NCBI GenBank assembly: GCA_020650975.1
Contig: JAIPMN010000843.1
Coordinates: 25,235-70,345, forward strand
DNA from: Apostichopus californicus
Lineage: Eukaryota; Echinodermata; Holothuroidea; Aspidochirotida; Stichopodidae
Direction: 5' to 3'
Length of the DNA stretch: 45,111 bases
Under the pieces are notes generated by a model. The model made no database searches. It was given only the letters and a program-made list of their open reading frames with translations, and was not told the DNA's origin. Shown in pieces: positions 24,521 to 36,072 of the stretch. Numbering within the stretch: the first letter of the stretch is position 1; every line of letters begins with the position of its first letter. The position numbers and the translations under genes are program-made.

Positions 24521-27500
24521 CTGAAAAAAGAAGCAGAAATAATACATTACAATATGAGAGTGATAGAGGAGGACACTGGTGATAAGTATTACTAGACTTT
24601 ACACTCTTGAGAAACTCCTGTAACATTACAATATTAGTGGTGATGCATACATATATGTGATCTAGGCTAATGCTGTGCCACTTTACCTACTCTGAAAAAG
24701 ACTTCTTTAGCTCATTATTCCTTAACTGTGTCATATATCCTTCTTTCCATGTAAATTGTGGCAGACCACCCACGAGGGGAGTCACTGCTTTCTATTGACT
24801 ATTGTTCTCCTACACAATGACGTGTCTTTCAATTTAACTCGAAAAGAACAATATTGAACCGAAAGCCAGCTATGAATACTGTATTGTCTGATGAAATCAT
24901 CGGCTTTATAACTGAATATACGGTAAATGAGGAAGATCTAACAGTCACTTTAATGAGGTGATCTTGGTCAATTTTCAGTCACAAAATTAAAAATTAACCT
25001 TAACTAAGTAATCTTTTTTTTCTTTTTTATAAATGTCCAATCTGTTTTTGCTTGTGATCAAAGTTTTCCTTTAATACTGGCAAGTTCCTCTCTTCCCCTG
25101 ATTACAGGTTTTTGTGTACCATAAATTATACATTCCTTTTATTAATGGAAAAAAGTCCCACAACCACCAACATGGAATCATGGAATTGCGTAACTGTATT
25201 AGTCATTATGAAAATTTCATTCTTGCCATTAAATACTTTGCAATGAAGTTTAGACCAAGCTTGATACGATCTTAGATTGGATTGTGTTACTGTGTAATTG
25301 GTGAAAGCAGGTTTTGGTGAAGAGAGAGCAACTAAATGTTATGAGAAGGGATATCAGAACATTTCTGAAATATACTTTTGCATTTTGGGTTGTAACTTTA
25401 TATCATATTTCATCAAGACATCAAATATTCAATTGCATATTTGTATGATCTCCATGTGATTAAAAAATTTCCTCAGGGAGATAGGAGCCGGGGGGAACTG
25501 GGGGCATGTGCCCCCCCATTTATTTTCCAAAATAGCAAATGTGCCTTACTGGCAAATAAAATGTGACCCTTTGATGAAGAACTGTCTTTTGGATATCTTA
25601 AGCCTTTGTTAATTTTAATATTTTATTTTAATTATTTTTTTTAGTCTGTACTTGCTATTTTTACAGTGACATCCCATATCTTTTTGTAGCACGGTTAACA
25701 ATAAACAATCTCAATAAATGAACAATCAATGTTGCAGCGCACCATAATAGTATTGATAGGATACTAACACATCATAGTGATATGGCCAGTGTGTATCGGT
25801 TTAAAGCACAACGAGTGGTGATTATGGAATGAGAAAGTGCCCCTCTGATGTTGTGCCCCCCCCCACTTTTTGGAAGCTTCCTACCCCCCTGTTTCTGAGT
25901 ATCACTTGGTAAGGTANNNNNNNNNNAGAAAGTGCCCCTCTGATGTTGTGCCCCCCCACTTTTTGGAAGCTTCCTACCCCCCTGTTTCTGAGTATCACTT
26001 GGTAAGGTAGGATTTGTGAGGTTGCCACATAGTAACAAAAAATCATACAAAGTTGTTTAAAGTGGTGGGTATATTCTCTGATACTCAATGGGGTAATTGG
26101 ATAATCAAATTTAAATCCTGAAATTAAATTTTGAAATGTTGCACTGAATGGTTTTTGTTTTGTTATTTAATTTGTTTTCTTGTTCAAATCATACCATAAA
26201 TCCCAATTTTTCTAAGTGCTACTATGAGATGATTTAAAGATGGCCGACTCTGATAAAGATATAGCAAGTCCCATTCTATGACGATTCAATGTAGAACTGT
26301 TCAAATTATAGATCAAACTATTACAAAGTTTAACATGTATTTGTCTTTATATGGATTTCACAGTTATTTTGATTTTGAACAATTTGAGACATTTTACTGT
26401 CCTTAAAAACCGATTTTCTTCGTCTTTGCTTTAACGATCACTCGTTAACTCAAAGAACGTGAATACCTTCTTTGGAACAGCTTAAGGTCAAGGTAAAAAG
26501 GTAGGACGCCCACAATGGGCGGGCTTGTGGAATTAACCAGAAAGAGAAGCTAAGCTGTCCTACATAAAAAAGTGAAACAAAATCCTAACCACAGAAATCA
26601 AGGTATTATTCTCCTTTCACCCACTCAACAGGAATGACTCCTTTAAACTGATCAGGTAAATACCATGAGATTTATTTGTGGTTGATTGTGTGTGCAGTGA
26701 TGAGACAATTCCCCATTGACTAGATATCGCTTCTCACGTGTCATACTATTCATCCATTGTCTGCCATTGTTATGATACAATACAGAGGAAGTTCCGTTTA
26801 TCTGTTTCTAAAAAAACTTGATCTCTTTTGTATTCCATACATTTCACAGACAAAATTTTATTATTACTGAAACGTGACACCTCCACGACCAGGGGAATCT
26901 TTTGGATTTTGTCGCAATTTTTTCACCAAAAGATGCAAAAGTTATGACATCAATACTGTGACGACCAACCAGCAATCACAGTGACTAGATAACACAAGAC
27001 ATTGATTTCAGGAAAAATGGAGTCAGAATTACCTGAGATATCGAGTGGCAGTCTTTTATAACATTCGACCAGGTTGACCAGGTCACACGCCTGAATGTCC
27101 CGCCCTCGTTCTCCACCGCTCTCCCGTTTGACATAAAACATAGACTCCAGTGTTTCGATGAGATAATGGTTGACATGGTAACCTGTGCACACAGATATGA
27201 CGAAACAGCCTGAGGAGGGAGTGAATAAGAGTAGAAATTTTGGGATAATTAGAAAGTCTGCAAATCTAGAACAGTCTTCCAGTATGTGAAATATAAACAC
27301 AAAGATATATTCTATGTATGGGCAGATCATGAACATTTTGCTTTTCTGATTTTGAGCTACTGTACCAAATCAGCTCTGCCACCAACGGACATTCCCTTTA
27401 ATAATTGCTGTTAATGAATGAGAGTTACATGGCATTGTATATTCACTGTGAAATATTTTCACAACTTACTGCCAACTTGAACCAGAGTCATCTAGTATAA

Positions 27501-30500
27501 ATCACAGAGAATAAGGAGAATTTTGAGACCATTTTAGATAACCTATTGACCCCTTGAAGCTCAGAGTGTGAAAACTGATTAGGGCCACTTGAGTGTATAT
27601 ATAAATCCCCCCAAAAAGAGTATCTACAAATTGAAGCAGATTTTGTTGTCTCGATAAGTATATGTATTGTTGAAGACCTTTTGTGTATTGAGCCCCTTCA
27701 CAAAACTAAACTGAAGTTGACCTCAAACAGTTTCAATTGGGTCCTTGTAATCCCCAAGCTGGATCTACATACCAACTTGTATGAAGTTCAAGAAAGATGT
27801 CATTTTTAAGTTATCATGCTTAATACTGGTTTCTGACTTTGACCTCTGTTCACCTCAAATGACCTTTGAACTTCACAGTAACAATAGGGTTCTTTTAAGC
27901 AATAAGACAGATCCACATACCAAGGTATGAAGTTTTGAGTTACCGTATTTACAAAGCAGGTGTCACATATACACACACCGCCAACCACATTATCATAAAT
28001 TTCTGTGTACCTACTACCACTTACTCTTTAGATCAGGTTTTTACATCCCTCCCCCCTTTACAGACCACATTTTGTTTCAGAGCTAGGAGGTCTGTATAGC
28101 TGAATAAATAGTGCTTCCCATACAACAAGACATAGCAGATACAGTCAGTAAACCTTGTTAAAAATATGAAATAAAGTTGGCTGAAAAATAGGAAAGTTTT
28201 ATCGATAAACTGATACTTATGCTTGTAAACATATACGAAAGAGGTGTGTTTCATAGCAATATCACCAACAAGGTTCTACCTGTTGATATGTTGAAGTTAG
28301 AGTACAATAACTGTGAGGAGACACGTAAGTAAAACTGTGCATTTATTGCACTCTTTTAAGTTGACTTTAATACTTCTTTATCCTTATATTGTCATGTATA
28401 CAATATGACTTATTTGGTTAATTAAGTATTCCCCTTCCAGACAGTTCGGCATCTAGGGCAAAGTGACATTTAAGTACTTGTGTAGAGATGGGCACCAAAT
28501 TAATCAGCCTGAGGTCAAGTGAGCAATTCAGCTCTAAGTGAATCTATACAACTGCTAAATGCACAACTCATTACAAAGTAACAAATCTAGAAATTTCCTT
28601 CAAGTTCAATATTTTATACAACACGAAAGAAAACCCACCTTCCTGTTTAAAGCAACAATCCGATGGTGAAATATGATCTACATTTTATGACTTTCAGTTG
28701 ACCCTACTACTTACTCTACATTAATGAACTAAATATGCTAATATTGTCCCTTCCCTGATTTTACACTGGTTTTGAGTGATTTGATCTCCCTCAATTAGCA
28801 AAATGGTTTTCATTTGATATGTACAGTACTTGTATGGAAAATATTGTAAACCATGAACCGTCATGAAAGTCGGTCCAATATGCTGCTTTAAATGAGTTAC
28901 ACAAAATTAGAAACTGCAACTTCTCAAAAAATGAGCTAATCAAATGAAGGGCAACAAGCACAAATTGTATTGATTTATACAGCAGGAGCCCTTCAATATG
29001 GAATATATGTGCTTCTGTCTATGAGAATGCAGATGGTCACAGATTCAATGGAAAGTACTGAATCTTGAACTTTTAAGCAGCAAAGCTACAGTGGGAAAGG
29101 GCATCACTCCAGATAGGAGAGTGTTATACCTCTCAAGAGGCAAACTAGGGAGAAAAAAACTCATCCAAAGGAAACATGAAATATTTATTTCTGATATTAA
29201 GTATATTGTCACCACCAGCATAACAGTGACGTAAATTCAACAGCAGACAAACTAAAGGCCAACTTTGTTTGAAAATATTAAAAATGCTCAACTCATACTA
29301 CCAAGGATAAAGTTCCAGAATAACTCTGATCTTTGTTTTAATAGGACTTGAAGAAAAAACACTAATAACCTTGGCTTTGTTAGGGAGGGGTTGTGGAAAG
29401 GGGGAGGTTTGAAGCAGGGACAAGTAAAATTTAATTTTTGAAGTCAAGTATTCTGTTCATAGCTTGTTAATACTCTTTTATGTATATCAGAGAGCAAAAG
29501 TCCACATGAAAGCCCTTTCCTGGTTTTATCCAATGGTCTTTGTTTTTTATTCTCCTCTAGCTGATGAATTCTTTGAATGCTTTTTAAAAAAATTTCACTA
29601 AAAATTCTTGGTCAATCTTTCCTGTTTTTGTGCTTATTTTTCGCAATGTTTTTACTTACTGCATACTGTACTCTCTCATCTTGCCAAATTTTGCAACATT
29701 TTTTGGTTAGTGCTATATTTACTGTACTTAAGATTCCACATTGCTATATATTCACAGTTCAATGGACTGTTTCAAGAGCTAACAGCTGTATTTGAACTAT
29801 TCTGTAGAATATTTCATAACAACATGCTCACTTAACAATATAGGTCTCCAGGTTGCTATTACTCACCGATCATTGGTTCTCTGAATATAAGCAAGCCTTA
29901 CCATAAATGTTACGTTCTGTCGGAACTGTGTGTTAGATTAGGTTAGGTTTATAGGGTAGTAGAAAAGCAGACACATTATAGTTGACAGGTCCTTATGAAC
30001 TTGTTGTGGAATAGAGAGTTCATTCTTGACAGCCAAAAGTAGATTTACAAAGAGAAAAGATGCTAATTTTATAGCTGAAATCATATTGAAAATAACCTAT
30101 TGTGTTCTATGACCTATAATTTTAGACGTATTTAAAAATATGTACTTTAGCCTTTCTCAATTTTACAAAGCTTACTTGCAGGTCCAATTTCACAAATTCT
30201 ATGTAACTTGCTACAAATGGCAGTGCTTCAAAACTCTTCATTTTCTTAAAATCATAGTTCTCACTTCTGAGTTAATGGTAAACTGGGGACCATGAAGCCC
30301 GCAAGCCCACATTTAATTTAGCAGTCACACAAAACTTGTATATCTCATCAAATGCAGAGTATGGCATTACTACTTACAGCTAGAGTATTAATGAATTTTA
30401 CACGCAGTGCAATAGGTCGGCAGGTCGATACCCAGCTCGACGAACCCTGCATGAGAAGTTACATAGAAAACGAAACAATTCCTGGAAATCGCTCTCTCCG

Positions 30501-30802
30501 TTAGAATTTGAAATCGTCTGGGGAGAGCTCTGCACGATACCTTGTTAACATTTATTAAGTAGGTCTGGAATAAACATGACACCCACCTCCTCGGTTGGAG
30601 CTTTGACGTACGAGGAACAGTCCTTCCTTCGGTTTGGTAGGACTCTTCGTTAACAGATCCTCTGCGACACCTCTGCAGAGCAGGCCATGAAACCATAATG
30701 GTATGCGTGTCCCTCGACGGCGGTGAGATGTGGCTCTAACGGGTGCAGCTGGGGTGATTAGTCTGTGATCTGCGAGTCCTCTTGCAGACATTGCCTCAAA
30801 GC
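23484..30802 (-). CDS. SH2-SH3 adaptor-like protein, three coding exons, 5' end possibly incomplete
   Basis: Joined coding segments are 30802-30587, 27209-27033 and 24520-23484. They total 1430 bases, read as 2 bases plus 476 codons ending in TGA. Counting from the first in-frame ATG (30791), the protein is 472 residues. An SH2 domain covers about residues 32-123: WFHG at 33-36, FLVR at 59-62 with the phosphotyrosine-binding Arg62, and HYLIE at 83-87. An SH3 domain covers about 159-221: tryptophan pair at 201-202 and GYVPSRLL at 212-219. The tail (222-472) is acidic and Ser/Glu-rich, with late tyrosines at about 450 and 456. No kinase, PH or GAP domain follows. SH2 domains bind phosphotyrosine peptides and SH3 domains bind proline-rich ligands, so a cytoplasmic signalling adaptor role is inferred. 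The SH2 looks Csk-like by eye, but I cannot name an orthologue. Exon 1 opens at an acceptor, so upstream coding or 5'UTR exons may exist. Confidence 0.85.
24521..27032 (-). other. Intron 2 of the SH2-SH3 gene
   Basis: GT at 27032-27031 and AG at 24522-24521, phase 1. It contains an assembly gap of ten N at 25917-25926 with duplicated flanks, and a G-run/C-run palindrome near 25494-25518 that looks like a DNA-transposon end. Confidence 0.8.
25832..26010. other. Assembly gap with duplicated flanks
   Basis: 25832-25916 and 25927-26010 are the same sequence apart from the length of a C run, separated by ten N. This is what an unmerged contig overlap looks like. The apparent duplicated frames on the minus strand here are artefacts. 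Confidence 0.85.
27033..27209 (-). CDS. Exon 2: C-terminal half of SH2 domain
   Basis: The acceptor is TCCCTCCTCAG|GC and the donor TCAG|GTAATT, both phase 1, so this 177-base exon is symmetric. The first two bases complete the Gly codon started in exon 1, giving the seamless SH2 sequence SSNRGGCFVISV. It continues with YHVNHYLIE (beta-D, phosphotyrosine-contact His), a loop longer than usual rich in Gly, Glu and Arg (about residues 97-105), and DLVNLVECYKRLP, matching the alpha-B helix and C-terminal end of an SH2 fold. The exact frame match across 3.4 kb of intron is the strongest evidence that the two halves belong to one gene. Confidence 0.88.
27716..27965 (-). repeat. Two inverted units of the AGGTCA-bearing repeat family
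   Basis: Read on the minus strand, the units share with 2178-2574 the order TACGGTAACTCAA-like block, CCCTATTGTT block, AGTTCAAAGGTCA, then AGAGGTCAAA. The second unit (27716 to about 27834) is more diverged. A DR1-type AGTTCAAAGGTCA lies at 27860-27872. Confidence 0.6.
28311..28337 (+). repeat. Short match to the right-end LINE-like fragments
   Basis: GTGAGGAGACACGTAAGT resembles the core of copies at 43050, 43777 and 44371. It is too short to classify alone. Confidence 0.35.
30587..30802 (-). CDS. Exon 1 (first visible): N-terminal half of SH2 domain
   Basis: The 5' border is a good acceptor, a pyrimidine-rich tract ending CTTACACAG, entered in phase 1. The 3' border is GAG|GTGGGT, left in phase 1. 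The reading frame gives a basic leader (RRRG near residues 24-27), then LWFHGLL, an alpha-A helix region with a long polar loop (TKSPTKPK), and EGLFLVRQSSN, the beta-B strand with the invariant arginine. The ATG at 30791 is the first in-frame methionine and could be the true start, in which case the 11 bases before it are 5'UTR. The alternative is that coding sequence continues from an unseen exon ending in phase 1. Translation past the donor soon reaches a stop, which supports splicing here. Confidence 0.85.
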
Positions 30803-33624
30803 CTGTGTAAGATACAAACAACATAGAAAAACGATGTTAGGAAATGTGAACAACCAGGTATGACATCACTGATGCCTTGCACCAGTTAAAAAATAAAAAT
30901 AAAAATAAAAAAATAAAAAAATATAAATAAAAATATCATGGTTTGGCTCTTGACACTTTTATGCAACAAGATTTGAAGTACTTTAATTTTGTCTGATATC
31001 AGATAGTTTTCTGACAGTTCACAACATCAAAGAAGCCATTAAATTTTCTATTCACAAAGGATTAAAAATTTGATTTTTAATCTATAGTATATAGTTCCAT
31101 CATCCTAATTATGTTTACAATATCTCATCAAAATTACTCCCATGAATTGGCTAAAAACTAGTGTAGGGCTAAAGAACTGCAGATCAATGTGCAAAAACCC
31201 ATTACAGAACAGTATCATCAAATAACATATAAAACACCACAAGAATTTCACTGAAGTCAAAAGAACTTTGTATCGAGTTCAAACATGTTGGTATATATTA
31301 AAACATAAAACATTAATTGATAAATGGATGAGTGTATGAAATTCTTGGTCGAAGCTTCCAATGGCTAGGTTGCATGCTATTACAATGTGCAGATTTTGCC
31401 CTCTCTCCAAGTGGAGTTCAACTGATAGTATATGTTGTACTGTATTAATAAAGAACTATGATGTAAAGTATGTATTTTCTAAAAGATTGTTATTAAGTAT
31501 GTCAAGTTTGTTTGCTGACTTTTTCCTCACAAGCCACTTCACTCTATTACAGTTCATCATCACACATAGTCAACACACCTTATTACAAGACAATACTGAA
31601 ACAAACTTTCCAATACCAAGCTAATTAGTTATAAAAAATAAGCATTGCAAATTACTTGGTTGGTTTAAATTTGGTTCGTTAGAAACCAGAGCGATGAATG
31701 TAACTTAATGTTTAACTGATGAAAATCATTCTGTGAATGAAACTCTTTCGCTTTCCAAACTGTCGATCAATTCATAGCGGAACCTTATTCTTTGAATTAA
31801 ACTATTTAGAACTAAAGAATACTAGATTACTTATGAAATTGAAAGTATACATTACCGTAACAGAATGAGAGTAAGTTATTCTATGTACTAAACTGTAGTC
31901 CTTCTCTCTGATACACTTTATCTTATCCTTCACTCACCCATTTGAACTCTGCTGTACCTTTCTGCCCTGTTTAAATTTATGACTTGCCAGTCCTTTTTGA
32001 CACCATAACAGCTCTACTCACAACAATTCCACTAAAGTACCTCAAGTTTTTGCCACACTTTTGTAGTTTTTTAACCTCGACTTGCCCACGCTCAAAAGGG
32101 ATTGCTCTGGCAAACACAATAGGTAAATCGTCACTGAGACTTGCCAGTCTTATTCGTATGATTGCACACCTCCACACCATGTACAATAGCGTTGACACAA
32201 TGGGCAACCTCAGTTACACGCAATGGTTTACTGACTTTTTCAACAAACCTTACCGACAACTGAAAACAGTAAAAAAAGAAAAAAAGAAAAAAAAAAATCA
32301 CACTGAATGCCCTTCCGATTTAGAAGCAATTTGTTCAGCTTGGTCAGTATTCTGGTTCTTTGCCAAGATTTGTATTTGCTATTCTTATTGCCGATGAAAA
32401 ATAGTTAAAAAACTTATACGACTCAATTGTGGTGAGCAAAATTAGGTACAAGAGTTGCAGTAAACAACAACACAAAGGCAATACTTCACATGTGATCACT
32501 CCAGGACAATGTGAAATTCAATCATTTAGATTGTGATAAGGCGCAACTTAAAATTATAATGTTCCTTTGTTGTCTGTACTTGACATAAACTACTATACAA
32601 CTAGTAGAATGAATACATGCATGGTGACTGTACACTGTGCAAATGTACAGTATAATAGGCGCAGAGGGAAAACACCCATATTGAAATTAAAGCATATTTT
32701 AATACCTAGAAACAGTAAATTCAGATGGCGCTGTAGGTTCGAAAAGTGACCAGGAATAAGGAGTCATTAGTAGGGGATTAATGCTAATCTAAATTACCAT
32801 TTTGTTTTAACCAGATAAGGGGATGGCAAGACTGCATGTTTTCAGTTTTTAGACAAGGAGGAGAGGATTCATATTATCAGGATCACTAAAAATCTGATTT
32901 GAAATCAATGCAATTGAAAGTAAAGTGTCTAATTTTAAGTAATTTTTATCATCCATTAATAAGATTGAAAAGACAAGTTACAAGAAGAAATTGACAAATT
33001 CCAAATTTCTGTCATGTCAAAAATTGAACCTTCAGTTGGGCAACAAAACTACGATGCTGTTTGTAAACTGCAGATTTAATACCAACTTTTGTTGCCAATT
33101 TACTTCATGTTTCCAGTTAATTAAAATCAATCAATCATGAAAAACATTATTCCATGGTCAAAGTCCACTAAAAACCTTATCATGCTTCCATGGCAACACA
33201 AGAGCATGTTTAGGTTAACTTCTTCCAAATTCTTGCATTTTGTTTGTGCAGATAAACTAATATTGTGATTGGAAGAGTAATTACAATGACTCCCTCGTCT
33301 TCTAAGAAACTGTTTCCACATGGATGACTTTCACCTTTTCAAAAGGAGCAAACGTTGACCTGAACTTTTGCTTTCGTTCCACACATGGCTCCATGCTAAG
33401 TGTCAACTCGTGAGGACACTTTATCATATGTTCTTGGGTTGCCAAAGGTCTCAGCGTCGTCCGTACTGCTGGTTTTAAACACCTCGGTGAGACTAATCCA
33501 GCGATGTGTATAAAACCAAATGAACAAACAGTAACCCAGATTTAAAGTAACCAGTATAGTTGGTGAAGGTGGGCATTGGGTAATAGAATTAGCTGAAGCT
33601 ACACATCTACTTGGTACTCAATGC
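30803..33624. other. Gene-free stretch upstream of exon 1
   Basis: If the SH2-SH3 gene has earlier exons they should lie from here rightwards. None with a phase-1 donor could be established. An A-rich (AAAAT)n tract lies at 30888-30934. Both strands are open at about 31980-32250, with no recognisable protein. Confidence 0.45.
30888..30934. repeat. A-rich microsatellite
   Basis: AAAAAT/AAAT repeats about 85 bases upstream of the exon 1 acceptor. Confidence 0.8.
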
Positions 33625-33930
33625 CAGGGCTCAAAAATTCTGGCTATTTACTGGAAGAATGCCAAATGATGGATTTTGCAGCAAGTTAACAACAAAAAAT
33701 AAACATTAACTGTTAATTTTTCATAAAGAATGTAAACATATGGCTATCATCAGGCAAAGAATCGGCATATCTGTACCCATAAAATAAGCCCTGTATTACT
33801 GCTTACTTTCATAGCAATTATTTATTGGGCTACTCCCATACGCATGCACAGTGCTAAACTGCATGTGTGTTGTAATGCAGGGAAATGCCAGTTAAAACTT
33901 GACTTTAGCCAGTAGATTTTTGAAGCACTG
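33625..33930. mobile_element. Candidate non-autonomous hAT-like element
   Basis: The left end CAGGGCTCAAAAATTCTGGC and the right end read in reverse (CAGTGCTTCAAAAATCTACT, then GGCTA) are imperfect inverted repeats of about 25 bases. The 306-bp interior has no coding frame. Unlike the 3248-3692 element, no 8-bp target duplication is visible, so it is older or misjudged. Confidence 0.45.
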
Positions 33931-35768
33931 GAATTTTTTTTGGTAGTATTTTGCCTGTGAGGTTAGAATGGTTGATGCTCTAGTTTAGCAAGTGGTTAAA
34001 ACTTGTGATATTCTAGATTCTAGGCCTGAATGCATCTGATGTACAATAGTACTAACATGCATTCTTTTGTCAATATTCTCTTCAGATGTGACATTGCTTT
34101 TAGATCGATCAGATATGGACATTTATACCAAAGGATCATTAGGTCCATAGTATTATGCTTTATTTACAGAAGACCCAAAAAAAAGCACATTTACAAAAGT
34201 TTCAGTAGTGTAGAGAAATGTGAGGACATCAGAGACTGGAACCTCTTACAAATTAACGTTATTGTTTCTGCTATAACTCATTAATGATTCATACTGTACT
34301 CTACTATTTGTGATGTATGTAATATATATGAACAACTAAAACTATTAAGTTCACATGTATAGGGTTTCTTTGTACTCCAGCTCCTTATATATATATCAGT
34401 TTTCTTTTTCTTTATGTTCAATGGTAAATAGACAAAACGCATTATTTTGCTATACACGTCTCTAATGAGAAATTCACTTGGTCTTAATTTGAGTATAATG
34501 CCGAATCCTTAATCAGAAGCCAAGTTTGACATTTAGCACACATGGCTCACAAACCATTCTTATTTAACCATGCAGTCTGACAGATATGGGAGAGCTATGA
34601 AACTTTTTGAAGCCCTAAGTTGTATTAAGGTCTACTTAAGGCAATTATAGGCTTGACATCAATATATGTCCATCCTACAGTGTACTTGATCCAGCTGTTA
34701 AAGTTTGGTAATATTAAAGTGATTCTGTGACATCACAATCATGTCTGTTATCATCATGCTAGTTACTTAAACTTCACCTGCCTTTTACAGCTTTAACTTT
34801 ATACAGACCTCTACAAAACCTTGCAGTATAACATTCCATTCACCATTAAAAGTAAAGAAGGTCCAAGCAAGAATGATTTAGAAACTTTCTATTCAACATT
34901 CTACGATGAGGAAAATTCAAGATTAATTACATCATTCGGTGAGGTCCGTCAAACTGTATTTTACCCTTTATATATTTCAAAGCCGCAGTTTATTAATAGT
35001 GCGAGGACCATTTTGTCTTGTCTGTTGCATCTATTGCAGCAAACCACATTCATTCCTTTAAGTTGACATCATGGGTGGTAATGACTACACAGATGAATTC
35101 CTAGTAACGACGCATCGCTGGTCGTCTAGTGTTTTTTAACCAATCCCATCAGACCTACGGACGACAGGCAGACCGCAGTAGTCGATGCTCGTTTCAGTGT
35201 GGCCAGGTAACTAATCATGGCGTCCCCGATGAGGTCCTCACAGAGAGACCATCCTAATTAAAGGCTTCCGCAAAAACAAAACCACAAAATCCAAATGAAA
35301 ATGAAAATGAAAATAGTGACTCAAAGGCGGCGGTTTAACGTCATCAGTTTTTACAGGGAAATTAAAGTCTGCTACGAGGAACGGAACTATGATTTTAAAG
35401 GGTGACAAACATCGAATATGAGACATGCGGGATGATGTATGACCTATCAAGCTTCTCTCAAAGTTCTTGAGGTAAGGATATTATAACCTTTTGGTACCTT
35501 AGAGGTCAATCAGGAAAATAGATCCATCTACCTAAGACTGGAGTAATGAAAGAAATCTTCAAGCAACATTAAAATTTCAATGCTATTGCAAAGTAAAGAC
35601 CCCTGGCTTCTAGCAATGCAGTTTTTAAGATGAACTATTTTCTTTCCAAATTACAAAGACAAAGTTGAAAATTTGAAATGTTCCAGTTTACTTTTGGCAA
35701 GATGATGAAATCTATCTTAGCCAGATAAACATATCATGACTTTCCTATCAATCTGCATTTTGGGATTG
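33931..35768. other. Gene-free stretch with a possible small exon
   Basis: Mostly AT-rich. A GC-richer 150-bp patch at 35100-35260 contains a splice-bounded 54-base segment on the plus strand (35153-35206). No protein family is recognised. Confidence 0.4.
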
Positions 35769-36072
35769 GATATGTCACTATGATATGCCACTGTGATATG
35801 CCACTGTGATATGCCACTGTGACATGCCAATGCGACATGCCACTGCGATATGCCAAGGCGATATGCCACTGTGATATGCCACTGTATGCCACTGTGATAT
35901 GCCACTGCGATATGCCACTGTGATATGCCACAACGATATGTCACTGTGATATGCCACTGCGATATGCCACTATGATATGCCACTGTGATATATGCCACTG
36001 CAATATGCCACTATGATATGCCACTGTGATATGCCAATATGCCACTGCGATATGCCACTGTGATATGCCACT
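35769..36072. repeat. 13-bp minisatellite, about 23 units
   Basis: The unit is TGATATGCCACTG with variants at the base after CACTG and at the GATATG/GACATG step. A few units are shortened (near 35885, 35991 and 36034). Because 13 is not a multiple of 3, every frame reads as a 13-residue repeat, and the frames here are spurious. Confidence 0.95.

Larger units (their letters stand above)
27210..30586 (-). other. Intron 1 of the SH2-SH3 gene
   Basis: GT at 30586-30585 and AG at 27211-27210, phase 1. It contains two reverse-oriented units of an AGGTCA-bearing repeat (27716-27965) and a short sequence related to LINE-like fragments near the window's right end (28311-28337). The rest is AT-rich with no recognised feature. 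Confidence 0.8.

Noticed and set aside
24521..24626. Start of the SH3 frame at the upstream ATG
   Set aside because: A strong acceptor at 24521 in the matching phase shows this part is intron; the upstream extension is chance read-through.
25772..26088. Minus-strand frames spanning the N run
   Set aside because: They read through unknown bases and a probable false duplication.
29931..29951. TTAGG-like telomeric repeat
   Set aside because: Only two imperfect copies (TTAGGTTAGG); no array.
31984..32397. 137-codon plus-strand frame overlapping a minus-strand frame
   Set aside because: No recognisable domain, no splice-supported context, and a frame of this length is expected once or twice by chance in 45 kb of this composition.
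33340..33485. Possible upstream minus-strand exon of the SH2-SH3 gene (MEPCVERKQKFRS frame)
   Set aside because: Two different frames look equally protein-like, and the available donor AAG|GTGAAA is phase 0, which does not fit the phase-1 acceptor of exon 1.
34827..34938. Plus-strand segment between CTTGCAG and TTCG|GTGAGG
   Set aside because: Splice sites fit, but joining in phase to the 35153 segment gives a stop, and the peptide is not recognised.
35717..35998. Repeat protein with HSGISQWHI-type units on the minus strand
   Set aside because: It is the translation of the 13-bp minisatellite; all frames are open because the unit is stop-free.
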